Of a stretch of DNA of 64,000 nt, positions 9,969 to 18,534 are shown in pieces. The notes beneath the pieces are model-generated. The model did no database searches, was not told the DNA's origin, and saw nothing but the letters and a program-made list of their open reading frames with translations. The DNA comes from CADEEN01 sp963751775 (GTDB lineage Bacteria; Pseudomonadota; Gammaproteobacteria; Burkholderiales; Burkholderiaceae_C): assembly GCA_963751775.1 (NCBI GenBank), contig CAVVVW010000003.1, positions 210,429-274,428 on the forward strand. The letters are read 5' to 3'. Position 1 is the first letter of the stretch. Every line of letters begins with the position of its first letter. Position numbers and translations under genes: made by a program.

Positions 9969-11008
9969 TCACTTCGGTGCCGACTTGCCGTCGTAGCGCT
10001 TGGTCCATTCGGCCAGGATCTTGGCCCGCTCCTGGCCCATCTTCGCCAGGTCGATCTTGGCCATCGCCGCGTCGGCGCTGGGCGGGTAGTTCGGCGGCGC
10101 CGGGTTCATGCCGGGGTAGCCCGACGATGGCGTAGAACTTGCCGTACATCTCGTAGGCGCCCTTGGAGACCGCGAAGTCGGCCAGCTTCTGCGCCGCTGC
10201 CAGGTTCTTCGTGCCCTTGACGATCGCCGTGGCCTCCATGTCCCACGGCGCGCCTTCCTTGGCCAGGATGATGTCGATCGGCGCGCCGCCGGTCTTTTCC
10301 TTGGCCCCGCGCATGTCGAAGCCGATGCCGATCACGCGCTCGCCCTTGGCGGCCTGCACGCAGGGCGCCGAGCCCGAGTGCGTGTAGACGGCGATGTTCT
10401 GGTGCAGCTTGTCCATGAACTCCCAGGCCGCCTTCTCGCCCATGATCTGGATCCACGCGTACACCGCCTGGTAGCCGGTGCCCGACGACGCCGGGTTGGG
10501 CATCACGATCGAATCCTTGTAGACCGGGTTGCCGAGGTCGGTCCACGATGCCGGCTTGGGCAGGTTCTTCTTGCCGCCTTCGATGGTGTTGAAGCACATC
10601 ACCGCCAGCCAGGCGTCCATGCCGGTCCAGGTCGGCGGGTTCTTCGCTGCTGCGGAAGGTCGGCTTGATCTGGTCCAGGCCCTTGGGCGCGTAGGGCTCG
10701 AGCAGGCCCATCGAGTCGAACAGCGCGACGCTCGACGCGCCCAGGCCCCAGATCACGTCGGCGCGCGGGTTGTCCTTCTCGGCCAGGACGCGGGCGGTGA
10801 TCACGCCGGTCGAGTCGCGCACCCAGGCGATCTCGACATCGGGGTTGGCGGCCTCGAAGGCTGTCTTGTAGGCGCCGACCTGGTCGGCCTCGAGCCCGGA
10901 ATAGACCGTGATCTTGGTCTTCTGGGCCAGGGCGGGGGTCGCGAGAAGGGCCGTCGCGACGACCGCCGCAGCCGCCGTCAGCAGACGGTGCAACGCAGAC
11001 TTGAACAT
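9969..11008 (-). CDS. 2-aminoethylphosphonate-type ABC transporter, periplasmic binding protein
   Basis: About 346 residues with an N-terminal signal peptide (LLTAAAAVVATALLATPALA, cleavage before QKTK). The mature protein has features of the PhnS2-type binding proteins: ITVYSGLEADQVGAYK, VRDSTGVITARVLAEK, and MPNPASSGTGYQ in the second lobe. It is first in its operon (ATG 11008), facing a divergent promoter region with a strong inverted repeat. Two apparent frameshifts occur, near 10645 (after TFRSSEEP) and near 10124 (within YAIVGYPGMNP); the last frame ends RYDGKSAPK at stop 9971-9969. Related proteins bind iron or putrescine, so AEP specificity is likely but not proven. Confidence 0.8.
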
Positions 11009-11307
11009 GGGGGCACTCCTTAGATGGTGGATTCAATCTTCCCCGACCTTCGCATTCACGCCAGCCGGGGTTTCCCCGCCCGCCACGCCAATGTGGACGA
11101 CGCAGATGACAGCGTGGTGAAAGCACGCTCGGTGCCAGCCTGCAGGCTCGTCATGGCGTACCCGTTCGCCATGCGCGCCACGAGCGCCGCCGGAGGGGCC
11201 GCATATTGCGCTGCAATATGGGTCGCCGCAACAGGGTCCGCCCCAGCGTGGGGCCTGCGGACGACCCTCGCTGGCAAGGACGGGCCGCCCACGCTAGGCT
11301 ACGCCGC
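11009..11307. promoter_or_regulatory. Divergent promoter region with perfect 19-bp inverted repeat (11202-11220)
   Basis: The 299-bp gap separates the leftward AEP-type transporter operon from the rightward second flavoprotein. At 11202-11220 lies CATATTGC-GCT-GCAATATG, a perfect palindrome with 8-bp arms. Its A/T-rich arms stand out in very GC-rich DNA, as expected of an operator for a dimeric repressor or activator. No regulator gene adjoins it. I did not find a convincing -35/-10 pair. Confidence 0.55.
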
Positions 11308-13800
11308 ATGCCACTGCCCACCCAAGCACGCGTCGTCATCGTTGGCGGCGGCATCGCCGGCTGCTCCACTGCCTACCACCTGGCCAAGCTCGGCATCAGC
11401 GACGTGCTGCTGCTCGAACAGGGCAAGCTGACCTGCGGCACCACCTGGCACGCGGCCGGCCTGGTCGGGCAGATGCGGCCCAACCGCAACATGACGCGCA
11501 TGAGCAAGTACGGCATCGAGCTGTACAGCACGCTCGAGGCCGAGACCGGGCTGGCCACCGGCTGGAAGCAGTGCGGCAGCGTCAACGTCGCACGCACGCC
11601 CGAGCGCTGGCAGGTGCTGAAGAAGCAGGCCGCGCTGGCGCGCAGCTTCGGCGTCGAGGTGCAGCTGATCACGCCACGCGAGGCCGGCGACCTGTTTCCG
11701 GTGATGCGCACCGACGACCTCGCCGGCGCGATCTGGATCCCCGGCGACGGCAAGGCCAACCCGGCCGACCTGACGATGTCGCTGGCCAAGGGCGCACGCA
11801 AGCGCGGCGCGAAGCTGGTCGAGGACACCGAGGTCACCGGCGTGATCGTCGAGCACGGCCGCCATGGCGCAGAAGTTCGCGGCGTGCGCACGATGGCCGG
11901 CGACGTGCGCTGCGAGGTGCTGGTCAACTGCGCCGGCCAGTGGGCGCGCCAGTTCGGCGCCCTGGCCGGCGTCAACGTGCCGCTCTATTCGGCCGAGCAC
12001 TTCTACATCGTCACCGGGCTGATCGAAGGCGTGCACCCGATGCTGCCGGTGATGCGCGACCCCGACGGCTTCATCTACTACAAGGAAGAAGTGGGCGGCC
12101 TGGTGATGGGCGGCTTCGAGCCCATGGCCAAGCCGTGGAAGGTCGACCCGATTCCGAACACCTTCCAGTTCCAGTTGCTCGACGAAGACTGGGACCAGTT
12201 CGAGCCGCTGATGACCAACGCCATCCACCGCACGCCGTGCCTGGAGACGGCGCAGATCAAGATGCTGCTCAACGGCCCCGAGAGCTTCACGCCCGACGGC
12301 AACTTCATCCTCGGCGAGGCGCCCGAGCTGCGCAACTACTTCGTCTGCGCCGGCTTCAACTCGGCCGGCATCGCCAACTCGGGCGGCGCCGGGCACCTGA
12401 TCGCCGAGTGGATCGCCGGCGGCGAGGCGCCGAGCGACCTGTGGGACGTGGACCTGCGCCGCTTCGGCGCCTTCACCGCCAACCGCCGTGCGCTGGCCCG
12501 GCGCACCGCCGAAACGCTGGGCCTGCACTACGCGATGCGCTGGCCGCGCCAGGAGCTGGAAAGCGCGCGGCCGCTGCGCACCTCGCCGCTGTACGACCTG
12601 CTGGCCGCAGGGCGACCACGAGGCGCCGGTGGCGCCTGGGGTGCCGAGTTCGGCAGCAAGAACGGCTGGGAGCGGGCCAACTACTTCAGGCCGGCCGGAC
12701 AGCCGCGCCCCGCGTTCGGCCTCGCCGCGCCGGGCTGGCTGCCCTGGGTGCAGGCCGAGATGCGCGCCACCCGCGAGGCCGTCGCGCTGTACGACCAGAC
12801 CTCGTTCGGCAAGCTGCTGGTGCAGGGCCGCGACGCGCTGGCGCTGCTGCAACGCCTGTGCGCCAACGAGATCGACGTGCCCGAGGGGCGCATGGTCTAC
12901 ACCGCGATGCTCAACGACCGCGGCGGCTTCGAGAGCGACCTGACCGTGATGCGCCAGGCCGCGGACCGCTTCCTGGTCGTCACCGGCTCGGCCCAGCCGC
13001 AACGCGACCGCGACTGGATCACGCGCCACGCGAGCGCCGACGAACATGTCGTCGTGACCGATGTCAGCGCGCTGTATTCGGTGCTGTCGCTGATGGGCCC
13101 GCGCTCGCGCGAGCTGCTGGCCCGCGTCAGCCCCGACGACCTGTCGCCGCAGGCGCTGAAGTTCTCGCACACGCGCGAGATCGACCTCGGCCTGGCCCGC
13201 GTGCGCGCCGCGCGCATGAGCTACGTCGGCGGGCCGGGCTACGAGCTGTACGTGCCGATCGAGATGGCGCGCCATGTCTACCTGGCGCTGCACGAAGCCG
13301 GCGCCGACCTGGGCGCGAGCGATGAATCGGGCCGCCCGGGCGGCCTGGTCGACGCCGGCTACTTCGCGCTCGACGCGCTGCGCATCGAGGCCGGCCGCCG
13401 CGCCTGGGGCGCCGAACTCGGGCCCGACGAAACGCCGTGGCAGGCCGGCCTGGCCTTCGCAGTGAAGCTGGACAAGCCCGCGCCGTTCATCGGCCGCGAG
13501 GCGCTGGTGAAGTCGCAGGGCCAACCGCTGGCCAAGAAGCTGCTCTGCTTCGTGCTCGACGACCCCGCCGCCTACGTCTGGGGCGGCGAGGCGATCCAGA
13601 TCGACGGCGAGGCCGTCGGCGAACTCAGCTCCGCCGGCTGGAGCCTGGCCGCCGGCGCCTGCGTCGGCCTGGGCTATGTGCGCGGCGCCGCGGCGCAGCA
13701 GGCGCACCGCGGCACGCGGGTGGTGATCGACCTGTGGGGCGAGCCGATCGGCGCCACGGCCTGGGACGAGGCCGCGCTGCAGCGGCAGCGGCCGGGCTGA
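11308..13800 (+). CDS. Second FAD-dependent oxidoreductase fused to GcvT (dimethylglycine dehydrogenase-like)
   Basis: An intact 830-residue paralogue of the flavoprotein at 4624-7050. The flavin motif is VIVGGGIAGCS near residue 10-20, and GTTWHAAGLVGQM carries the expected covalent-FAD histidine. The flavin domain extends to about residue 410, then come a linker domain and GcvT domains to the end. ATG 11308 is chosen because it aligns with the paralogue start (MPLP against MALP); upstream in-frame starts would add unmatched residues. It is transcribed away from the transporter operon across the palindrome region, so the same regulator could control both. Two distinct demethylases fit successive removal of methyl groups. 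Substrate identity is inference. Confidence 0.88.
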   Translation: MPLPTQARVVIVGGGIAGCSTAYHLAKLGISDVLLLEQGKLTCGTTWHAAGLVGQMRPNRNMTRMSKYGIELYSTLEAETGLATGWKQCGSVNVARTPERWQVLKKQAALARSFGVEVQLITPREAGDLFPVMRTDDLAGAIWIPGDGKANPADLTMSLAKGARKRGAKLVEDTEVTGVIVEHGRHGAEVRGVRTMAGDVRCEVLVNCAGQWARQFGALAGVNVPLYSAEHFYIVTGLIEGVHPMLPVMRDPDGFIYYKEEVGGLVMGGFEPMAKPWKVDPIPNTFQFQLLDEDWDQFEPLMTNAIHRTPCLETAQIKMLLNGPESFTPDGNFILGEAPELRNYFVCAGFNSAGIANSGGAGHLIAEWIAGGEAPSDLWDVDLRRFGAFTANRRALARRTAETLGLHYAMRWPRQELESARPLRTSPLYDLLAAGRPRGAGGAWGAEFGSKNGWERANYFRPAGQPRPAFGLAAPGWLPWVQAEMRATREAVALYDQTSFGKLLVQGRDALALLQRLCANEIDVPEGRMVYTAMLNDRGGFESDLTVMRQAADRFLVVTGSAQPQRDRDWITRHASADEHVVVTDVSALYSVLSLMGPRSRELLARVSPDDLSPQALKFSHTREIDLGLARVRAARMSYVGGPGYELYVPIEMARHVYLALHEAGADLGASDESGRPGGLVDAGYFALDALRIEAGRRAWGAELGPDETPWQAGLAFAVKLDKPAPFIGREALVKSQGQPLAKKLLCFVLDDPAAYVWGGEAIQIDGEAVGELSSAGWSLAAGACVGLGYVRGAAAQQAHRGTRVVIDLWGEPIGATAWDEAALQRQRPG

Positions 13801-13997
13801 CGAGGTGGTCGAACGGGCGCACGGCCAGCGATCGATCCACCGTTTCTTGGGCCGCGTATGACGCCGAGTGATCCGCAACAGGAGGGCCGCTCTTGTGGCT
13901 TCCACAGAGCAATGGCGCCACGTACGATCGCGACAGGCGCTGGCTGCATTAGCAGTGGTGCAGCCGGCATCGACACACTTCTATTCCTAGTCCTCAG

Positions 13998-14472
13998 ATG
14001 GATCGAGACCGTGACCGCGAGCAAGATCAGTTGGTCTTCGTGATCAGGGCGACCAATATTGTGGAATCTAAGATGAAACGCGTTATTGCCGCGTTCATCA
14101 ACGCACCTTCGGACCGGTCCTCGTTCGTCGATTCATATCTTCTAGACAACGCCACAGTTCCATTTGGAGCGAAGGTTAAGCTGGTGTTGTCTATCGCTAG
14201 ATCTCTCTCCGTCAAGGTCAAGTGTGAGGACAATGCATGTCCTCCTGAGCCGTCGCAACGCCTTCGCTCACCAGGATCATTTGGGCTCCGTTCGCGTCCT
14301 CACCGGTCCAGATGCGTATCCAGACGTTTCCTTCGTAGTCGAGTCAGTCAAGGCCTCAGGCGAGTTGGAAACTGTCACTCAGACGCGCGCCTTCGCCGAG
14401 TTCATGGACGCATACACCACGGTAGAGGCGGACCTTGACGCTCTACTCGCCGCGTTGAAGGTTGGGACGTGA
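13998..14472 (+). pseudogene. HEPN-like protein with RNxxAH motif, one frameshift
   Basis: A protein of about 157 residues once one inserted base near 14233 is removed (ACAATG should read ACATG). The frame then runs ...KVKCEDMHVLLSRRNAFAHQDH... to the stop. The order is an acidic N-terminus, a helix with NIVESKMKRVI, the stretch VPFGAKVKLVLSIARS, then RRNAFAH. This matches HEPN/MtlR-like folds, where R-x4-H is the RNase or nucleotide-binding motif. I cannot name a family. Base composition is markedly lower in G+C (about 45-55%) than the flanks, a sign of transfer. It is followed directly by an attC-like palindrome. Whether the frameshift is real or an error is open. Confidence 0.5.
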
Positions 14473-14538
14473 GGCCTAACCCGCGCATGACGGACCTCGT
14501 GCCTGCGGCGCGTGGCCCCTCATGCGCAACGTTTGGCC
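14473..14538 (+). repeat. attC-like imperfect palindrome after the HEPN-like gene
   Basis: The stop codon is followed at once by GGCCTAAC (14473-14480) and GCGCATGA (14483-14490). After a 29-base loop come TCATGCGC (14520-14527) and, three bases later, GTTTGGCC (14531-14538). The inner arms pair perfectly over 8 bp and the outer arms pair with one mismatch. Size, position after a stop, and the RYYYAAC-type box fit an integron attC site, but the 3' box GTTTGGC departs from GTTRRRY at one base. Confidence 0.4.
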
Positions 14539-14581
14539 GCGCAGATTGCACATTCCCGGTCCTCTCAGCACTGGAGCAGCC

Positions 14582-14968
14582 ATGAAGCGTGTCACCGGCA
14601 TCGGCGGGGTCTTCTTCAAGTCCAAAGACCCGAAGGCACTTGGCGCTTGGTACAAGACGCACCTTGGAATCGACGTCGAAGAATGGGGTGGCGCTGCGTT
14701 CCGATGGAAGGGCCCGGACAACCCTGACGGTGGTGGCACGACCGTCTGGAGTCCGTTTGCGGCGGACACGAGCTACTTTGCTCCGGGCATGGCGTCCTTC
14801 ATGATCAACTACCGCGTCGAGGATGTGCATGCCCTGCTGGCCGTCCTTCGCGCCGAAGGTGTGCAAGTCGAGGAGAAGGTCGAAGAGTCCGAGCACGGCA
14901 AGTTCGGCTGGATCATCGACCCCGAGGGAAACAAGATCGAGCTCTGGCAACCGCCCGTCGGGCAATGA
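14582..14968 (+). CDS. VOC-family (glyoxalase/bleomycin-resistance fold) protein
   Basis: An intact 128-residue protein with the single-module VOC fold: MKRVTGIGGVFFKSKDP at the start, a central AFRWKGPD segment, and the closing IIDPEGNKIELWQPP motif that carries a metal-ligand glutamate. Such proteins include glyoxalases, antibiotic-binding proteins and dioxygenases; no specific reaction can be assigned. ATG 14582 is preferred over an upstream ATG because it matches the usual VOC start. It is separated from the next gene by 74 bp that contain a GGCCCGC-A-GCGGGCC hairpin. Confidence 0.82.
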   Translation: MKRVTGIGGVFFKSKDPKALGAWYKTHLGIDVEEWGGAAFRWKGPDNPDGGGTTVWSPFAADTSYFAPGMASFMINYRVEDVHALLAVLRAEGVQVEEKVEESEHGKFGWIIDPEGNKIELWQPPVGQ

Positions 14969-15042
14969 AGACCAGTGACGGCCCGCAGCGGGCCGGTTTG
15001 CTCGACGCTAGGGCGTGCCGACCCAATCGGAGTGTGCACACG

Positions 15043-15804
15043 ATGAAACTGACTCTGACGCTCATCCTTGCCCTCTCGATGCCGTTGTCGGCAAACGCCC
15101 AGAGCAGCGGCAACTTGCGCGGAAAGGTTGCGGTTGTTTCGCTCATCGGCGACGTCATCACCATCGACACCTACCGTCGAAAGATCGGCACGTTGATCGA
15201 GGCCAACTATCAGGAGGTCATTCCCGTCTCGACCCCAGTCTTCGACAACACTGCCATTTCGGCGGCAGCCGATGCCGTCTATCCACAGCTGGCCGCAGGC
15301 GCGTCTGTCGCGACACTGGCGGTGCCAACCCCTGATTCTGGTTTCGACCCCGCTCGTCTGGTCGTCGACGGGGCCGTATCTCGGTCGAACGCGCTTGTCA
15401 CCGCGCTTCGAGAGAATGGGTTCACCCACCTTCTTGCCATTACAAAGCATCGGGGCACTGCCCGGTTGCAGCTGGCTGGCGAAACTGTGGGTGGCGGCCA
15501 CCTTCAGGGAATAGGGTTCTATATCGACAATGAGTTTTGGACGACACGTAGCGACACAGGCGAGATGGGCAAAGGCTTCATAGCGCCGTATGCCTATATT
15601 CGACTCCTCCTGATCAACGTCGAGAGTCTTGAGATACAGGGCGACAAAGCCATCACGGCAAGCGCTGTTCGCTCATCGGCTCGCAACAAGGCTGGGTTCG
15701 ATCCGTGGGGCGCAATGACCGCAGAGGAAAAGGTTTCGATGCTGCAGAGTCTGCTGAAGCAGCATGTCTCGGCGGCAGTGCCCATGCTGTTTGCACAGAA
15801 ATAG
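15043..15804 (+). CDS. Hypothetical exported protein
   Basis: A 253-residue protein that begins with a typical signal peptide (MKLTLTLILALSMPLSANAQ), so it is probably periplasmic. I do not recognise a family. The mature part has alternating hydrophobic strands (KVAVVSLIGDVITI, HLLAITKHRG) and ends with a helical segment (EEKVSMLQSLLKQHVSAAVP). No cysteines or obvious catalytic motif stand out. It lies in the lower-GC accessory block, same strand as its neighbours. The downstream gap (15805-15948) holds the inverted repeat CGCGCGCC/GGCGCGCG, a possible terminator. Confidence 0.7.
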   Translation: MKLTLTLILALSMPLSANAQSSGNLRGKVAVVSLIGDVITIDTYRRKIGTLIEANYQEVIPVSTPVFDNTAISAAADAVYPQLAAGASVATLAVPTPDSGFDPARLVVDGAVSRSNALVTALRENGFTHLLAITKHRGTARLQLAGETVGGGHLQGIGFYIDNEFWTTRSDTGEMGKGFIAPYAYIRLLLINVESLEIQGDKAITASAVRSSARNKAGFDPWGAMTAEEKVSMLQSLLKQHVSAAVPMLFAQK

Positions 15805-15948
15805 CCTGCGCGCGCCCAACTGCAGCGGCTGGCGCGCGTGCCGAAGTGCGCTCCAGTACCCTCGTATCTTCTGAGCAGAGTCGATTGCGCACTGCCGGCG
15901 CATCGGCTACAAACCCATCGTCTGAAGCAGATCGAAACGGAGGTCGAC

Positions 15949-16339
15949 GTGATCCATGGGTCCTGCCACTGCGGCGCAGTCACATGGGACTTCAAAGGGA
16001 TGCCCGAGGGGGCGACGGCGTGCAACTGTACGGTTTGTCGTCGCTACGGTGTGTTGTGGGCCTATGACTTCGAGGGCGAAGGAATCAATGTCTCGGGTCC
16101 GAGCAAAGCCTACGTCCGGGGCAAGGCGATCGAGTTCCACTTCTGCCCGACATGCGGCTGTGTTGCCTACTGGCGTGCGCAAGCCCCAGGTGAAGACGGG
16201 CGTCGTCGGATAGCGGTCAATCTGCGCCTGACCGAGCCGGATGCCATTGCCAGCGTTCCGATCGATCACTTCGATGGCCTGAGCACATTCGACGACCTGC
16301 CACGAGACGGGCGATGTGTAGCGGGACTATTGGTTCTAG
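15949..16339 (+). CDS. GFA-family (glutathione-dependent formaldehyde-activating fold) protein, one frameshift
   Basis: About 129 residues with the zinc-binding pattern of the GFA/Mss4-like fold: HGSCHCGAVTW at the N-terminus, CNCTVCRRYG, and FCPTCGC. The hallmark ending RCVADYWF is obtained if one extra G near 16324 is removed, giving the stop TAG at 16337-16339. The start is taken as GTG 15949 because ACGGAGG sits 4 bases upstream. The family includes a few enzymes acting on S-hydroxymethylglutathione, but most members have no known substrate. Confidence 0.78.
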
Positions 16340-16357
16340 GAGGCAGAAGGGCAGACC

Positions 16358-16786
16358 ATGGCCAATGCGATTCCAGAGGTCACGACCGACGTCTTGCAAG
16401 CCTTTGCCGAGGCATGGAATCGCCACGACGTCGATGCACTGATGTCATTCATGACGGAGGATTGCGTGTTCGAAGCCTCCGCAGGCCCGGACGTGTGTGG
16501 CGCTCGCTATGCGGGCCGCGAGGCGGTCCGGGCTGCCTATGCGGAGGTGTGGAAGACCTTCCCCGATGCACACTGGGGCAATGCGCGGCATTTTGTCCAC
16601 GGGATGCGCGGGGTCTCGGAGTGGACATTCACAGGAACACGGGTGGACGGTAGCCGCGTGGAAGTACAGGGTTGTGATCTGTTCACCTTTCGAGACGGCA
16701 AGATCGCCCTGAAGAACTCCTACCGCAAGAACCGCCCACCCACGGCTGCGTCCAACACTGAGTTCGGCGCGGCGCGTGAGCCATGA
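16358..16786 (+). CDS. SnoaL-like nuclear-transport-factor-2 fold protein
   Basis: An intact 142-residue protein with the classic NTF2-like opening (FAEAWNRHDVDALMSFMTEDCVFE), a central WKTFPDAHW segment, and the closing FTFRDGKIALKNSYRKNR motif. Members are small cone-shaped barrels acting as cyclases, isomerases or hydrolases, or without activity. It starts 18 bp after the GFA stop with the ribosome site TAGGAGG in the gap. Confidence 0.82.
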   Translation: MANAIPEVTTDVLQAFAEAWNRHDVDALMSFMTEDCVFEASAGPDVCGARYAGREAVRAAYAEVWKTFPDAHWGNARHFVHGMRGVSEWTFTGTRVDGSRVEVQGCDLFTFRDGKIALKNSYRKNRPPTAASNTEFGAAREP

Positions 16787-16821
16787 CGCCCAGACGGGCA
16801 GCCGAATGAGGTGGCAACAAC

Positions 16822-17217
16822 ATGGCGAAGAGCGCAACGACCCATGGCGAATCCCCTGCAAGGCTGATCGACGCGAGGATCGAGGAACTGGACGACTGGC
16901 GGGGCAAGACGCTCGCGCACGTCCGCGCCCTGATCAAACAGGCTGAGCCCGCGGTGGTCGAGGAGTGGAAGTGGCGGGGCGTTCCGGTTTGGTATCGCGA
17001 TGGACTGATCTGCACCGGTGAGACGTACAAGAGCGTCGTGAAGCTGACTTTCTTCAAGGGCGCTTCGCTCGAGGACCCTGCGGGGCTATTCAACTCCAGC
17101 CTCGAAGGCAACGCCAGGCGCGCCATCGATATCCACGAGGGCGATGAGATGGATGAGGACGCCTTCAAGACGCTCATACGCGCGGCTGCAGCCCTGAACA
17201 GGTCAGCGGCCCGATAG
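16822..17217 (+). CDS. DUF1801 family protein
   Basis: An intact 131-residue protein. The DUF1801 (YdhG-like) pattern is visible: LDDWRGKTLAHVRALIKQA, the conserved EEWKWRGVPVWYRDGLICTG, and VKLTFFKGASLEDP. The function of the family is unknown, and its members are frequent in cassette-like gene collections. Three base pairs separate its stop from the following VOC gene. Confidence 0.85.
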   Translation: MAKSATTHGESPARLIDARIEELDDWRGKTLAHVRALIKQAEPAVVEEWKWRGVPVWYRDGLICTGETYKSVVKLTFFKGASLEDPAGLFNSSLEGNARRAIDIHEGDEMDEDAFKTLIRAAAALNRSAAR

Positions 17218-17220
17218 CCC

Positions 17221-17646
17221 ATGATTCACATACGCGAGCTTGACCACCTTGTGTTGCGGGTCATTGACCTCGATCGCATGCTGCGCTTTTACTGCGGTGT
17301 GCTCGGCTGCACGATCGAACGGCGCCAAGACGACATCGGGTTGGTTCAGCTCCGCGCGGGTCGGTCATTGGTGGACCTCGTGCCTGTGGGCGGCCAACTC
17401 GGCAAGGCCGGCGGTGCGCCGCCCGCGAAGGAAGGCCGAAACCTTGATCACTTCTGCTTGCGCGTCGAGCCATTCGATGAGGCAATCATCCGTCGTCAGC
17501 TGCAAGCACATGGTGTCGAGGCGGGGCCCACGGCCACCCGGAACGGAGCCGAAGGAGAGGGCCCGTCGATCTACATCGCTGATCCGGAAGGCAATGTCGT
17601 GGAACTCAAAGGGCCGCCCGTGCTCACGATGCCATCTTGCCTATAG
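17221..17646 (+). CDS. VOC-family protein (virulence-protein/glyoxalase type)
   Basis: An intact 141-residue protein with two beta-alpha-beta halves of a VOC module: IRELDHLVLRVIDLDRMLRF at the N-terminus with the first histidine ligand, LDHFCLRVEPFDE in the middle with the second, and IYIADPEGNVVELKG with the glutamate ligand. The metal triad appears complete. The substrate is unknown. It is immediately downstream of the DUF1801 gene, so both are probably on one transcript. Confidence 0.85.
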   Translation: MIHIRELDHLVLRVIDLDRMLRFYCGVLGCTIERRQDDIGLVQLRAGRSLVDLVPVGGQLGKAGGAPPAKEGRNLDHFCLRVEPFDEAIIRRQLQAHGVEAGPTATRNGAEGEGPSIYIADPEGNVVELKGPPVLTMPSCL

Positions 17647-17671
17647 CGCAGACGCAACCAAGGGGCCGACC

Positions 17672-18490
17672 ATGACTTCTCCTGACGGCGACAAGCTGTT
17701 TGCGGGCTCCATCCCGCAGTTCTACGAGCAGTACATGGTTCCTCTGATCTTCGCGCCCTATGCGGCCGACCTCGCTTCCCGCGTGGCCCGGCGTCGGCCG
17801 GCACGCGTGCTGGAGATCGCGGCAGGCACCGGCGTCGTGACGCGTCAGCTCGCCAGCGTCCTTGCCCCCGAAGTCTCGATCATCGCGACCGATCTGAATC
17901 AGGCGATGCTCGACCACGCGGCCGTGGTCGGCACGGCCCGTGCCGTCGACTGGCGGCAAGCCGACGCGATGCGGCTGCCCTTTCCCGACGCAGACTTCGA
18001 CGTCGTCGTTTGCCAGTTCGGGGCCATGTTCTTCCCGGACAGAGCCGTCGCCTTCGCCGAGGCAAGACGCGTGCTGCGCGCGGGCGGCGTGTTCATGTTC
18101 AACGTTTGGGATCGAATCGAGGAAAACGAATTCGCCGATGCGGTGACTCTGGCCCTCGCAAGCGTCTTCCCGCGCGATCCGCCTCGGTTCCTGGCCCGCA
18201 TTCCCCATGGCTATCACGACACGTCGGCAATTGCTCGCGACCTCGAGCGCGGTGGCTTTGCCCGAGCGCCGGAGATCGTCACCCTGGCGGCACGCAGCCG
18301 CGCAGACTCGCCGCACATCCCCGCCATCGCGTACTGCCAGGGTACGCCGCTGCGAAACGAAATCGAGGCGCGGACCTCATCACGCCTGAGCGAGCTTACC
18401 GACGTCGCGGCGGCGGCGGTCGCGCGTCGGTTCGGCGAGGGTGCCGTGGACGGCAAGATTCAGGCTCACGTCGTCATCGTCGAACGGTAG
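17672..18490 (+). CDS. Class I SAM-dependent methyltransferase (UbiE/Methyltransf_11 type)
   Basis: An intact 272-residue protein. The SAM-binding motif I is VLEIAAGTGVVTRQLA (about residues 46-61), motif II acidic end IIATDLNQAML, motif DFDVVVCQFGAMFFPD, and a post-motif RVLRAGGVFMFNVWD. The build is that of small-molecule methyltransferases; the acceptor is not predictable. ATG 17672 lies 25 bp after the VOC stop. The C-terminal helical part (RTSSRLSELTDVAAAAVARR) is typical. Confidence 0.87.
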   Translation: MTSPDGDKLFAGSIPQFYEQYMVPLIFAPYAADLASRVARRRPARVLEIAAGTGVVTRQLASVLAPEVSIIATDLNQAMLDHAAVVGTARAVDWRQADAMRLPFPDADFDVVVCQFGAMFFPDRAVAFAEARRVLRAGGVFMFNVWDRIEENEFADAVTLALASVFPRDPPRFLARIPHGYHDTSAIARDLERGGFARAPEIVTLAARSRADSPHIPAIAYCQGTPLRNEIEARTSSRLSELTDVAAAAVARRFGEGAVDGKIQAHVVIVER

Positions 18491-18534
18491 CGAGCACGCG
18501 TCGCGCACCAACCCCTTGCGGCACAGGAGGTGAA

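Noticed and set aside
14233..14233. Programmed ribosomal frameshifting in the HEPN-like gene and other broken genes
   Set aside because: The breaks have no common slippery sequence or downstream structure and occur in many unrelated genes, so errors explain them better.
15805..15948. GCCCAAC box with nearby inverted repeat as a second attC site
   Set aside because: No matching GTTRRRY box follows within a suitable distance; it is more like a plain hairpin.
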